A stretch of 64,000 nucleotides of DNA, taken from Kribbella jiaozuonensis (GTDB lineage: Bacteria; Actinomycetota; Actinomycetes; Propionibacteriales; Kribbellaceae). Below, one piece after another: positions 8,745 to 17,400 of this stretch (position 1 is the first letter of the stretch; every line of letters begins with the position of its first letter). The DNA is taken from NCBI RefSeq assembly GCF_005233875.1, contig NZ_SZPZ01000004.1, positions 1,178,001 through 1,242,000 of the forward strand. The letters run 5' to 3'. The notes under the pieces are model-generated. The model saw only the letters and a program-made list of their open reading frames with translations, searched no databases and had not been told where the DNA came from. Made by a program: the position numbers and the translations under genes.

Positions 8745-9760
8745 GCCGGATGGCGTGGGCGGGAGTCGTCGCGTTCGTGACGACGACCGCGATCGGCTGC
8801 ACCACCGACGACGCGGTACCCCCTGCGCCGCCTTCGACCGCGACCTCCCCGACGCCCACCACGTCATCCGTCTCCACTCCCCCGCCCTCAACGCCTCGGC
8901 CCAATCCGGTTTCCTTGCAAGCGTTGATGGCCAAGAAGTACAACGGCGGCGCATTGAAGTTGGACCGGGTGCTCGCCCGCAACTCGGCGTACACCCGCTA
9001 CCACGTCACCTACCGCAGCGGTTCATTGACGATCTCCGGCATCATGAACGTCCCGGCGACCCCGGGCCATCATCCGGCGCTCGTCCTGAACCACGGCTAC
9101 ATCGATCCCGCCGTCTACACGAACGGCCGCGGCCTCATGCGCGAGCAGGACTACCTCGCGCGTCGTGGGTACGTCGTCCTGCACACCGACTACCGCAACC
9201 ACGCGGAGTCCTCGAAGGACCCGAACGCCGAGCTCACCCTCCGCCTCGGCTACACCGAGGACGCCATCAACGCGGTCCTCGCGCTGAAGACCTCGCCGTC
9301 CGTCGATCCCGCGCGGATCGGCATGCTCGGGCGATCGATGGGCGGCGGCGTCACGTACAACACGCTCGTCGCCCAACCAGGGTTGGTGAAAGCCGCCGTC
9401 GTGTTCGCGCCGGTGAGCTCGGACGCCGCCGACAACTTCAACCGCTGGACCCGACCGGAGCGCCCGCTCGCCGCCCAACTCCTGCGCCGGTACGGCGAAC
9501 CGTCACGCAATCCGACGTTCTGGCGGAACCTGTCCGCGGTGAACTTCTTCGACCGGGTGACCGAACCGGTCCTGGTCCATCACGGCGAGTCCGACTCGAC
9601 CTGCCCGATCGCCTGGTCGCGTGAGAGCGTCGCCGCGCTGAAGGCGGCCGGGAAGAACGCGACGCTCTACACCTATCCCGGTGAGGAGCACGCGTTCGGC
9701 CCGGCCTGGCCGACCTCGATGGCGAGGACGGTCACGTTCTTCAAACAGCACGGGGTTTGA
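8741..9760 (+). CDS. Secreted alpha/beta-hydrolase, probable lipoprotein
   Basis: A 339-residue protein. A short hydrophobic signal ends in TTAIGC with the lipid-anchor candidate C20, followed by a Thr/Ser/Pro-rich linker (about 21-55). The hydrolase domain has the nucleophile elbow GRSMGG (S199), the acid D285 (HGESDS) and the catalytic H317 (GEEHAFG), the order of prolyl-oligopeptidase/dienelactone-hydrolase-like enzymes. It likely acts on esters or peptides outside the membrane; the substrate is unknown. The start ATG 8741 overlaps the EamA stop. Its end overlaps the convergent methyltransferase by 20 bp. Confidence 0.88.
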   Translation: MSRMAWAGVVAFVTTTAIGCTTDDAVPPAPPSTATSPTPTTSSVSTPPPSTPRPNPVSLQALMAKKYNGGALKLDRVLARNSAYTRYHVTYRSGSLTISGIMNVPATPGHHPALVLNHGYIDPAVYTNGRGLMREQDYLARRGYVVLHTDYRNHAESSKDPNAELTLRLGYTEDAINAVLALKTSPSVDPARIGMLGRSMGGGVTYNTLVAQPGLVKAAVVFAPVSSDAADNFNRWTRPERPLAAQLLRRYGEPSRNPTFWRNLSAVNFFDRVTEPVLVHHGESDSTCPIAWSRESVAALKAAGKNATLYTYPGEEHAFGPAWPTSMARTVTFFKQHGV

Positions 9761-10577
9761 TCGCGCTGACGGCGTGCATCGTCAGCGACATGTGGAAGGC
9801 GCCACGATCGGCTGCTTCGCCGAGAGTCTTCGCGAACGCTTCGGCCTCTTCCGGTGTGATCACGCCAGCCTGCAACGAGGTCAGATGCATCATGCCGACG
9901 AATCCTTGCCGCGCGCCGGCCTGCGGTTCGAGCCACGTCGCGGCGGTCTCGCCGGTGATCTCGAGGCCTGCGTCGGCGAGCAGTCCGCGCAGTTGGCGGC
10001 CGGAGTACGGGTTCGCGGATTCGCGGAGGAAGTAGTCGACCATCCGCTGCAGTACGTCGGGATCGGCCGGGTGGATGATCGCCGTACCCCAGTCGGTGTC
10101 GATCAGCGCGATCCGGCCGCCGGGCCGCAGTACTCGCGTCATCTCCTGCACGACCACGGCGGGATCGTCGACGTGCTGCAGGACTCGCTCGGAGCGCAGT
10201 ACGTCGACCGACTCGTCCTCGAAGGGCAGCGCCTCGGCGTGGCCGTCGACGTACTCGACGTCGGCGCCTGCTGCCCGTCGTACCGCCTCGGCTCGCAGGC
10301 CGGGGCTGGGCTCTACCCCGATCGCTCGGGCGCCCAGCTCGTGGAGTGCGACGACGTCCTCGCCGGTGCCCGAGCCGACGTCGACTGCGGTCTCGCCGGC
10401 CGTTGGTGCGAGCTGGTCGAGTGCCCACGATTTCAACGAGCGTACGGCGGGCCGGGCCGCCATCTGGTCCAGGATGAACGCCTGGCGGTCGACGTTCTGC
10501 TCGGCCACGTGCGCGGCCTTGAAACTGCCGCGCTCGGTGACGAACCCCGTCCCGCCCGGCACTTCGGTTTCGGTCAT
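9741..10577 (-). CDS. Class I SAM-dependent methyltransferase
   Basis: A 278-residue protein with the SAM-binding glycine motif VDVGSGTGEDV (about residues 64-74), the acidic loop after strand 2 (IGVEPSPG), motif II-like ALPFEDESVDVL and the RVLRPGGRIALID strand near 150. This is the Methyltransf_11/UbiE-like pattern. A GGGGAG site lies 7 nt before ATG 10577. The acceptor is unknown. It follows the two small membrane-protein genes on the same strand after a 47-bp gap and is convergent with the hydrolase gene. Confidence 0.9.
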   Translation of the reverse strand: MTETEVPGGTGFVTERGSFKAAHVAEQNVDRQAFILDQMAARPAVRSLKSWALDQLAPTAGETAVDVGSGTGEDVVALHELGARAIGVEPSPGLRAEAVRRAAGADVEYVDGHAEALPFEDESVDVLRSERVLQHVDDPAVVVQEMTRVLRPGGRIALIDTDWGTAIIHPADPDVLQRMVDYFLRESANPYSGRQLRGLLADAGLEITGETAATWLEPQAGARQGFVGMMHLTSLQAGVITPEEAEAFAKTLGEAADRGAFHMSLTMHAVSAIKPRAV

Positions 10578-10624
10578 GCTGATCTCCCCCTATCAGTACG
10601 CCCGAGCGTAGCGCCGGGCAGGTC

Positions 10625-11311
10625 TCATGGAAGTGGTTGCCACTCGTTGTCGCGCATCCGGAGGATCGCCCACCCCACCGCGGCGAATCCGGCGGCCTCG
10701 AGGCCCCAGCCGATCAGGTCGAGCGTGTGACTGCTGACGACGACCGCGGCCACGAAGTGGATCGGCTGCGAGACCATCACCGCGACCGCGGCCCAGCGCG
10801 GACCGACGTGTGAGCGCCACATCGCGATGCCGAGCAGGATCGTGCCGAGGACGTGTCCGATCACGAACACGAAGCCGGCCAGGTTCATCGAGCCGTGCGT
10901 GATGTCGGCGGCCTTCGCGATCGACGCCGGGTCGAGTCCCGCCGTACCCGCGGACCAGGTGAACACGTCACTCGACGCCGTCCACGGCAGGGACAGGTAC
11001 CCCGCGACCATCAGGACCACCGCGACCGCGGTCAGCCACGGCGTACTGCGACGCGTCAGCCGGCCGACGAAGTACACGCCGGGCACGAGCGTCAGGAACG
11101 CGATGTAGCCGAGCCACAGCACGAACGAACTGCGATCGAGATTGCCGACGATCTTGTTGACGATCGTCGGTACGTCGTCAGTCGTGTTGTACGGCAGGAA
11201 GTAGCGGAGCAGAGCCAACGCTGCCGGCCCGATCGGCAGGATCAGTGCGGCCGACCATCGCCACAGCGGGCGGATGTCTGCGTGCGTCGCCGGCGTGATT
11301 GTCTGCGTCAT
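10625..11311 (-). CDS. Six-helix integral membrane protein of unknown function
   Basis: A 228-residue protein with six clear hydrophobic segments (near residues 20-41, 65-88, 92-112, 146-170, 174-198 and 205-222). I do not recognise a catalytic motif. The loop GTAGLDPASIAKAADITHGSMN before helix 4 and the GHVLGTILLGIAMWRS segment resemble small actinobacterial integral membrane proteins of the DUF4386 kind, but I would not assign the family on sight. The start overlaps the upstream small membrane gene by 4 bp (ATGA), so the two are coupled. Confidence 0.82.
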   Translation of the reverse strand: MTQTITPATHADIRPLWRWSAALILPIGPAALALLRYFLPYNTTDDVPTIVNKIVGNLDRSSFVLWLGYIAFLTLVPGVYFVGRLTRRSTPWLTAVAVVLMVAGYLSLPWTASSDVFTWSAGTAGLDPASIAKAADITHGSMNLAGFVFVIGHVLGTILLGIAMWRSHVGPRWAAVAVMVSQPIHFVAAVVVSSHTLDLIGWGLEAAGFAAVGWAILRMRDNEWQPLP

Positions 11312-11652
11312 CGCGCACCTGCCAACTCACGCCGCGGCAGCAGCACCGCTACTACACCGACGATCGTCGCCCCGACTCCGACACCGGCCGCGACAACCGC
11401 AGCTGCAGGTACGTCGGAGGCGAAGAATGCCGGCACCGCCAGCAGCGCGGACGCGATCCGCAGAGTGATCAGCGGAGCGAGCGCCCACCGCTTCCCGCGC
11501 CACGCGAGTCCCACCAGCACCAGGCTGAGCAGCCCGATCACGGCCGAACCGATCGCGATGCTCATCGGCGGGTGATCCCCGTCCGTCGTCAGCGGCGTGG
11601 ACAGATCCGCCACGCCCAGCAGTCCGAGCAGAACCAACCCGAACTTGTTCAT
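11308..11652 (-). CDS. Small four-helix membrane protein
   Basis: A 114-residue protein made almost entirely of four hydrophobic stretches (about 1-18, 30-50, 56-78 and 82-107), ending PRRELAGAR. A GAGGGGG site lies a few nt before ATG 11652. No known family is recognised. It is the first gene of a two-gene membrane unit, coupled to 10625-11311, and divergent from the sensor kinase at 11812. A role linked to that kinase is possible but rests only on position. Confidence 0.78.
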   Translation of the reverse strand: MNKFGLVLLGLLGVADLSTPLTTDGDHPPMSIAIGSAVIGLLSLVLVGLAWRGKRWALAPLITLRIASALLAVPAFFASDVPAAAVVAAGVGVGATIVGVVAVLLPRRELAGAR

Positions 11653-11811
11653 CTCAGTACCCCCTCATCAGGTGTTTCCGACTGCCCAACCGTCGCTCGC
11701 CGGGCGGGGTGCGGGCCTGGGGATGCGCTCCCTGCGGCTCGGGCGGTTCCCCGGTCCGACCGGGACCGCGATCCCGAGACGCCGGGAACCCTTTTGGCGC
11801 ACACTTCGGGT

Positions 11812-13929
11812 ATGACCACCACCGCGACGAGCCGACGGGGCCTTGTCGGCCTGCTCGCGGGCTTCGTCGTCGCGGAGGTCGCGGTCGCCGTCGGCTATCT
11901 GCTGGCGATCGGCTGGGGCTGGCACGAGCTGGTCGACTCGTTCATGGTGACCAACGGTCTGATGGCGCTGACGTTCGGTCTGTGCGGCGCCGTGATCGCC
12001 TGGCACCGGCCGTCGAACCCGATCGGCTGGCTGTTCCTCGCGGACGGGATCGGTCACGCGACGACGCCGCTGGCCGGCGCGCTTGCGCAGTACCTCGCTG
12101 ACACTGGCGCCTCTGTTGCCGCTCAGCGTGTGTTCGTCACGATCTCGATCGCCGCGTGGCCGTGGTCGATCGGGCTCTTCCTGCCGTTGGCGTTGTTGCT
12201 GTTCCCGACCGGGCGTCTGTTGTCGCCGCGGTGGCGTTGGGCGGCGCTCGGGATCATCGTCACCGCGCCGCTCTTCGTCGTGGAGATGGTCGGCAGTGGT
12301 GATCCGATCTCGCCTGATCTTCCGCGTGGTTACCTGGCGATTCCGTCGTACGACTCGCTGCAACCGCTGTGGACGGTGGCCGAGCTTCGCAACCTCGCCG
12401 CGATCCTGCTGGCGGTTGTTTGCCTGATGATCCGGTATCGGCGCGCCGACGAAACGGGCCGACGGCAACTCCTGTGGTTGCTGCTGGCATCGGTGATCGC
12501 GATCCTGTTCGTCACACCGTGGGCCTTCGTTGCCGGTACGCCGATCCTTGTGTTGCTGGCGATTCCGCTGATACCGATCGCGGTGGCGGTGGCGATCGTT
12601 CGCTACCAGTTGCTCGATATCCGGTTGGTGATCTCTCGGGCGCTGACCTGGGGGTTGCTGTCGCTGGTTGCCGTTGGCATCTATGCGGTGCTGGCGGCGC
12701 TGCTCGACTCGCTGATCGCCTCGCAGGTCGGACGGTCTGCGGCGGTCACGGTCTTGGTCGCGTTGATCATCGCGCCGGTTCTGCCCCGGTTGCAGCAGCT
12801 CGTCGATCGGGCGCTGTACGGCGATCGGCACGATCCGGCGCGGGTGGCATCGCGGGTCGGCGAGCAGCTGTCGGCGGGGCTTCCCGGCGTTGTCGCCGCG
12901 ATCCGGTCTGCGCTGCGTCTGCCGTACGCCGCGTTGACGGTCGACGGCGACGTGATCGCGATGGACGGCAGACCGGGTGATGTTGTGGCGGTCGAGCTTT
13001 CGTACGGCGGGGAGGTGGTCGGGTCGCTCGACGTCGGCGTCCGCTCGGGCGAGTCCAGCTTGTCCTCGGCAGACCGCAACGTCCTCGCGCTGGTCGCCGT
13101 ACCCCTCGCTGTTGCTGTGCACGCAACCCGCTTGTCTGCCGAACTCCAATCGTCACGCGAGAAACTCATCTCATCCCGCGAAGAGGAACGCCGCCGCATC
13201 CGCCGCGACCTCCACGACGGCCTAGGCCCAACCCTCACCGGCATAGCCTTCTCCGCCGACGCCGTCGCCAACCTAATCACCCCCACCACCCAGCCGCCCA
13301 CCCCCGCCGCCTCGCAGGATCCCGCCGCCGACACCTCGCGCGCCCCGACCTCCGACCCCTCGCCCACCCCCGGCTCCAGCACCTCGCGCGCTCCCGCCTC
13401 CGACACCTCCCGCTGCGCCGCATCCGGCGCCTCGCAGGCTGTCGAGCTTCTGGCGAGGTTGCGGGCGGACACGCGGACCGCGATCGGCGACATCCGTCGG
13501 CTCGTCGACGATCTGCGACCTCCCGCGTTGGATGAACTCGGCCTCGTCGGAGCATTGCGGCAACGGGCCGACCAGCTGTCGTTCCGCGCCGACGGCGCCA
13601 CCATCAAAGTCGCCGTCTCCGCCAACGGCTTGCCGACGTTGCCCGCCGCGCTGGAAGTCGCGGCGTACCGCATCGCCACCGAGGCGCTCACGAACGTCGT
13701 ACGCCACTCCCGTGCAACCTCCGCAGTACTCGCCCTGCGCTGCGGCAGCGACCTGGAGATCGAGGTCACCGACGACGGCCCACCGAACGGCGCCTGGCAT
13801 CCCGGCGTCGGCCTGCAGGCAATGCGCGAACGCGCCGCCGAACTCGGCGGCAAATTCGAAGCCGGCCCCACACCCGGCGGCGGCCGAGTCTGCGCCCGCT
13901 TCCCCCTCGCCACGCTGGAGCCCCGATGA
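11812..13929 (+). CDS. NarL-type membrane sensor histidine kinase with a Pro/Ser/Thr-rich insertion
   Basis: A 705-residue kinase. The N-terminal half has about eight hydrophobic helices, followed by a short GAF-like region (about 340-430), the HisKA_3 dimerisation helix with the phospho-acceptor H468 (RRDLHDGLGPTL) and a C-terminal HATPase_c domain (EALTNVVRHSRA, VTDDGPPNGAW, GVGLQAMRERAAELGG). ATG 11812 is chosen because the frame upstream is low-complexity and antisense to membrane genes. Residues about 489-541 are an unusual insert between the two dimerisation helices (see separate entry). The stop overlaps the response regulator start by 4 bp, so the two are a pair. The signal is unknown. 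Confidence 0.9.
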   Translation: MTTTATSRRGLVGLLAGFVVAEVAVAVGYLLAIGWGWHELVDSFMVTNGLMALTFGLCGAVIAWHRPSNPIGWLFLADGIGHATTPLAGALAQYLADTGASVAAQRVFVTISIAAWPWSIGLFLPLALLLFPTGRLLSPRWRWAALGIIVTAPLFVVEMVGSGDPISPDLPRGYLAIPSYDSLQPLWTVAELRNLAAILLAVVCLMIRYRRADETGRRQLLWLLLASVIAILFVTPWAFVAGTPILVLLAIPLIPIAVAVAIVRYQLLDIRLVISRALTWGLLSLVAVGIYAVLAALLDSLIASQVGRSAAVTVLVALIIAPVLPRLQQLVDRALYGDRHDPARVASRVGEQLSAGLPGVVAAIRSALRLPYAALTVDGDVIAMDGRPGDVVAVELSYGGEVVGSLDVGVRSGESSLSSADRNVLALVAVPLAVAVHATRLSAELQSSREKLISSREEERRRIRRDLHDGLGPTLTGIAFSADAVANLITPTTQPPTPAASQDPAADTSRAPTSDPSPTPGSSTSRAPASDTSRCAASGASQAVELLARLRADTRTAIGDIRRLVDDLRPPALDELGLVGALRQRADQLSFRADGATIKVAVSANGLPTLPAALEVAAYRIATEALTNVVRHSRATSAVLALRCGSDLEIEVTDDGPPNGAWHPGVGLQAMRERAAELGGKFEAGPTPGGGRVCARFPLATLEPR
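13276..13434 (+). other. Low-complexity insertion in the kinase dimerisation hairpin
   Basis: About 53 codons rich in Pro, Ser, Thr and Ala sit between ADAVANLI and the QAVELLARLRADT helix. They include two near-identical units, TSRAPTSDPS and TSRAPASDTS, so the segment looks like an expanded repeat. In NarL/LiaS-type kinases these two helices are normally joined by a short turn. The reading frame stays open, so the kinase is not broken. Confidence 0.75.
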
Positions 13930-14573
13930 CCATCCGCGTGGTCCTGGCCGACGACCACCCCGTCGTCCGAGCCGGCCTCGCAGCACTCCTCACCTCTCTC
14001 CCTGGCATCGAAGTGGTCGGCGTGGCCTCGACCGGCCGCGAAGCAGTCCGCGAGGTCATCACCAGCCGCCCCGACGTCGCCGTACTAGACCTCCAGATGC
14101 CCGACCTGGACGGCTTCGCCGCGACCCGCGAGCTAGCCCGCTCAGCCCCCGACACCGCAGTACTGGTCCTCACCATGTTCGAGGACGACGACTCGGTCTT
14201 CGCCGCGATGCGCGCCGGCGCCCGCGGCTACCTGGTCAAAGGCGCGGAACAAGAAGAGATCGCCCGAGCCATCCGCGCCGTCGCCGCCGGCGAAGCCATC
14301 TTCGGCCCCGGCGTCGCCCGCCGCGTCCTCACCTTCTTCTCCGCCCCACCACCCGCCGCCGACCCGTTCCCCGAACTCACCACCCGCGAACGCCAGATCC
14401 TCGACCTGATCGCCGCCGGCCTCTCCAACCCCGCCATCGCCGACCGCCTCGACCTCGCCTCCAAAACCGTCGCCAACAACGTCTCCACCATCTTCACCAA
14501 ACTAGGCATAGCCGACCGCGCCACCGCGATCATCCAGGCCCGCAACGCCGGCCTGGGGACCAATGAGGGGTAA
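13926..14573 (+). CDS. LuxR/NarL-family response regulator
   Basis: A 215-residue two-domain regulator. The receiver has the acidic pair D9-D10, phospho-acceptor D55 (AVLDLQMP), T83 and K105 (YLVKG). The C-terminal LuxR helix-turn-helix spans about 150-210 (LTTRERQILDLIAAGLSNPA, then SKTVANNVSTIFTKLG). It overlaps the kinase gene by 4 bp, the usual coupling of cognate pairs. All key residues are present. The target genes are not evident; the divergent membrane operon at 10625-11652 is one candidate. Confidence 0.94.
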   Translation: MTIRVVLADDHPVVRAGLAALLTSLPGIEVVGVASTGREAVREVITSRPDVAVLDLQMPDLDGFAATRELARSAPDTAVLVLTMFEDDDSVFAAMRAGARGYLVKGAEQEEIARAIRAVAAGEAIFGPGVARRVLTFFSAPPPAADPFPELTTRERQILDLIAAGLSNPAIADRLDLASKTVANNVSTIFTKLGIADRATAIIQARNAGLGTNEG

Positions 14574-14664
14574 GGATCGCGAGCAGATCTAGAACTGTGG
14601 GAGATGCTGTGCAAGACTCCCGAGCTTGACAGCCTGTCCAGAGCTCGAGGGGGGACACAGGCCG

Positions 14665-16341
14665 ATGAAGCAACTCGAGGCTTCAGAAGTTTCCTTGCAC
14701 AAAATCTTCTCCAGCGACTTCGACTTCTCCATTCCGAACTATCAACGCCCGTACGCCTGGGGCACCGACGAAGCGATGCAACTGCTCGACGATCTGGCAC
14801 ACGCATTGGATCAGAATGCAGATGAGCCGTATTTCCTCGGATCTATTGTGCTTGTCAAGGAACACAACAGTCCGCCCGCATCCGTCATTGACGGGCAGCA
14901 ACGACTGACCACCTTGACCATCCTGCTCGCAGTACTTCGAGATCTCTCGCCTGATCACGGACTCGCCGCCGAGATCCAGAACACGATCGTCGAGCCAGGA
15001 CAGCAGCTGATGAATCGCGAGGCCAAACCTCGGCTCACACTCCGACCGCGCGACAAGGACTTCTTCGCTCGGTACATCCAGCAGATGGGCGGAACTGCGG
15101 ATGTCGTCAATCTCAGCGACAGCCAACTCGATACCGATGCGCAGAAGTGCGTCCGTGACAACACCAAGGCCTTGTCCGCAGAACTGGCTGGATGGACTGC
15201 GGAACGACGATCCGCCCTTGCCACGTTGCTCAATGCCCGGACCTTCCTTGTAGTTGTCAACACTCCGGATCTGGACTCCGCGCATCGAATTTTCAGCGTG
15301 ATGAATTCGCGCGGCCTCGACCTCAGCCCAGCGGACATCTTCAAGTCCAAGGTGATCGGCGAGATCCCCGACAGCGCCGAGAACGACTACACCGAGAAGT
15401 GGAACGACGCAGAGCAAACGCTCGGGCGTGATGCATTCGCCGACCTGTTCTTGCACATCAGACTGATCAAGACCAAGCGCCGGTCCGAACAGAATCTGCT
15501 GCGAGAGTTCCCGGACCAAGTGCTCAGCGAGTATCTGCCTCAGCGTGCCAGGGAGTTCGTCGACGACGTTATCTCGCCCTACGCCCGCGCGTACGAAGAG
15601 ATCACAACGGCCACCTTCAAAGCCGACTACAAGCAAGACGACATCAACACATGGTTCAAGCGCCTCGCTCAACTCGACACCAGCGACTGGCAGGCGCCTG
15701 CACTCTGGGCGCTACACAAACATCGCGGCGATCCGGCGTGGATCGAAACGTTCTTGCAGAAGCTCGAACGGCTCGCCGCTAGCATGTTCATTCGCCGGGT
15801 GTATGTGACACCACGACTGGCGCGGTACATCGACCTCCTGCGCCAACTGGACGACGGCGACGGACTCGACGCGAAGGCGTTCGACCTCAGTCCGGACGAG
15901 ATCGACGACACTCGGGCGAGGCTGTCCGGAGATCTGTATCTGGTGACGAAGATCAGGAAGTACGTTCTGCTTCGGCTTGATGAGGCGTTGGCCGATCACT
16001 CCGGCGTGACGTACGACTTCCCGATCATCACCGTGGAGCATGTCCTACCTCAGACTCCAGGCAAGGACAGCCAGTGGCTCACGGTCTTTCCGCAGGCCGA
16101 CCGCGACAAATGGACGCATAAGATCGGAAACCTCGTCCTGTTGAACAGGTCGAAGAACTCTGAGGCTCAGAACTATGACTTCGACAAGAAGAAGTCCAGG
16201 TACTTTCAAGGGCGCCGAGGCGTGACGACGTTCGCGTTGACCTCGCAGGTGCTGTCGCAGTCCCACTGGACACCAACGATTGTGGAGCAACGCCAGGCCG
16301 ATCTCACGGGCATCCTCTTCGAGGAGTGGTCGCTGAAATAG
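14665..16341 (+). CDS. DUF262-DUF1524 protein, type IV restriction-like
   Basis: A 558-residue protein. The N-terminal DUF262 (ParB/sulfiredoxin-like, nucleotide-dependent) domain shows IPNYQRPYAW at 23-32 and the hallmark DGQQR at 76-80. The C-terminal DUF1524 HNH-type nuclease motif shows EHVLPQ (H459) and HKIGNLVLLN (H485, N489). Both halves in one chain is the arrangement of GmrSD/BrxU-type enzymes that cut modified phage DNA. I picked ATG 14665, 8 nt after GAGGGGGG; an upstream ATG at 14626 is open but lacks a ribosome site. It stands alone between the two-component pair and a convergent WYL regulator; base composition is less GC-skewed than its neighbours, fitting acquired defence DNA. 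Confidence 0.9.
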   Translation: MKQLEASEVSLHKIFSSDFDFSIPNYQRPYAWGTDEAMQLLDDLAHALDQNADEPYFLGSIVLVKEHNSPPASVIDGQQRLTTLTILLAVLRDLSPDHGLAAEIQNTIVEPGQQLMNREAKPRLTLRPRDKDFFARYIQQMGGTADVVNLSDSQLDTDAQKCVRDNTKALSAELAGWTAERRSALATLLNARTFLVVVNTPDLDSAHRIFSVMNSRGLDLSPADIFKSKVIGEIPDSAENDYTEKWNDAEQTLGRDAFADLFLHIRLIKTKRRSEQNLLREFPDQVLSEYLPQRAREFVDDVISPYARAYEEITTATFKADYKQDDINTWFKRLAQLDTSDWQAPALWALHKHRGDPAWIETFLQKLERLAASMFIRRVYVTPRLARYIDLLRQLDDGDGLDAKAFDLSPDEIDDTRARLSGDLYLVTKIRKYVLLRLDEALADHSGVTYDFPIITVEHVLPQTPGKDSQWLTVFPQADRDKWTHKIGNLVLLNRSKNSEAQNYDFDKKKSRYFQGRRGVTTFALTSQVLSQSHWTPTIVEQRQADLTGILFEEWSLK

Positions 16342-16350
16342 TCCTCCGCG

Positions 16351-17346
16351 TTAGGGGACTGCCTTGAGGTAGCGGTTGCCGATGGTTTTCAGGTGGGTGA
16401 GGAGTTCGGGTGGGCCGTCGACGTGGAAGTCGAGGCCGAGCATGCCGATGTAGACGGCGACGATCTCGAGGGAGTCGGCGCCGGTGACGAGGACGCAGGT
16501 GTTGTCGTCGATGGATTCGACGATGCCGACGGCGGCGTGGATGCGGGACAGCACTTCCTGGGCGGGGGCGTCGACGGTGATGTGGGCGTGGACCTTCCAG
16601 CCGGTGGACGCGACGTCGCGCAGTACGAAATCGGTGTAGTCGTCGCCCGGCATCGGGCGGGCCTGGTAGCGGCGACCTGTTGCCATCCGCAACGACATCC
16701 AGTCGACGCGGTAGGTACGCCACGTCCCGGCCTCATCCCGCGCGACGAGGTACCAGTAGCGCTGCCAGCTCACCAGGCGATAGGGCTCGACGAGGATCGG
16801 CAGGTCCTGTACGACGCCGGATCCTGCCCCGCGCGCCGGGCTGCCGGGCGCGACGGCGTACTCGAAGCGGAGGTAGTGCTCGTCGCGGATGCAGGCGGCG
16901 ATCGTCGCGAGTACGGCGGGATCGATCTCGGGATCCGCGACGTTGGAGCCGGTGTTGTCGGGCCCCTTCTCCATCGCTTGGTGGATCGCGTTGACCTGGC
17001 GCTGGAGGCGGTGCGGGAGGACCTGCTCGAGCTTCGTCAGCGCGCGCGTACTGCTCTCCGCCATGCCCATCACCCCGGCACCGGTCCGCAGCCCGACCGC
17101 GACGGCGACCGCCTCCTCGTCGTCGAGCAGCAGCGGCGGAAGCTTGGCGCCGACGCCGAGCTGGTAGTGACCGGACGGCCCGCGGGTCGCGTCGACCGGG
17201 TACCCGAGCTCGCGAAGCCGATCGATGTCGTTGCGGATCGTCCGCGTCGTCACCTCGAGCCGCTCGGCCAGCTCCGTGCCGGTCCAGGCCGGCCTGGTCT
17301 GCAGCAAGGCGAGCAGGCTGAGAAGGCGCTGCGAAGTCTCGAGCAA
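16351..17346 (-). CDS. WYL-domain transcriptional regulator (YafY type)
   Basis: A 331-residue regulator with an N-terminal DeoR-like winged helix (LLSLLALLQTRPAWTGTELA, then VTTRTIRNDIDRLRELG) and a WYL ligand-sensing domain in the middle (LRFEYAVAPG, VEPYRLVSWQRYWYLVARDE, TYRVDWMSLRM), followed by a C-terminal WCX-like extension. It is divergent from the epoxide hydrolase gene; between them lies a 7-bp-arm palindrome that is its probable operator. The ligand is unknown. It ends 9 bp from the DUF262-DUF1524 stop, convergent. Confidence 0.93.
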   Translation of the reverse strand: MLETSQRLLSLLALLQTRPAWTGTELAERLEVTTRTIRNDIDRLRELGYPVDATRGPSGHYQLGVGAKLPPLLLDDEEAVAVAVGLRTGAGVMGMAESSTRALTKLEQVLPHRLQRQVNAIHQAMEKGPDNTGSNVADPEIDPAVLATIAACIRDEHYLRFEYAVAPGSPARGAGSGVVQDLPILVEPYRLVSWQRYWYLVARDEAGTWRTYRVDWMSLRMATGRRYQARPMPGDDYTDFVLRDVASTGWKVHAHITVDAPAQEVLSRIHAAVGIVESIDDNTCVLVTGADSLEIVAVYIGMLGLDFHVDGPPELLTHLKTIGNRYLKAVP

Positions 17347-17359
17347 AGCAATCTCCCAA

Positions 17360-17380
17360 ATAGGAATCTAATGTTCCTAT
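17360..17380. promoter_or_regulatory. Palindromic operator candidate for the WYL regulator
   Basis: ATAGGAA-N7-TTCCTAT is a perfect inverted repeat with 7-bp arms, 13 bp upstream of the WYL regulator start and 20 bp upstream of the epoxide hydrolase start. It is AT-rich against a GC-rich background and partly repeats downstream (GGATTCTA at 17384). Position, symmetry and context fit autoregulation and control of the hydrolase. Confidence 0.6.
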
Positions 17381-17400
17381 ACGGATTCTACGGTAAACCC

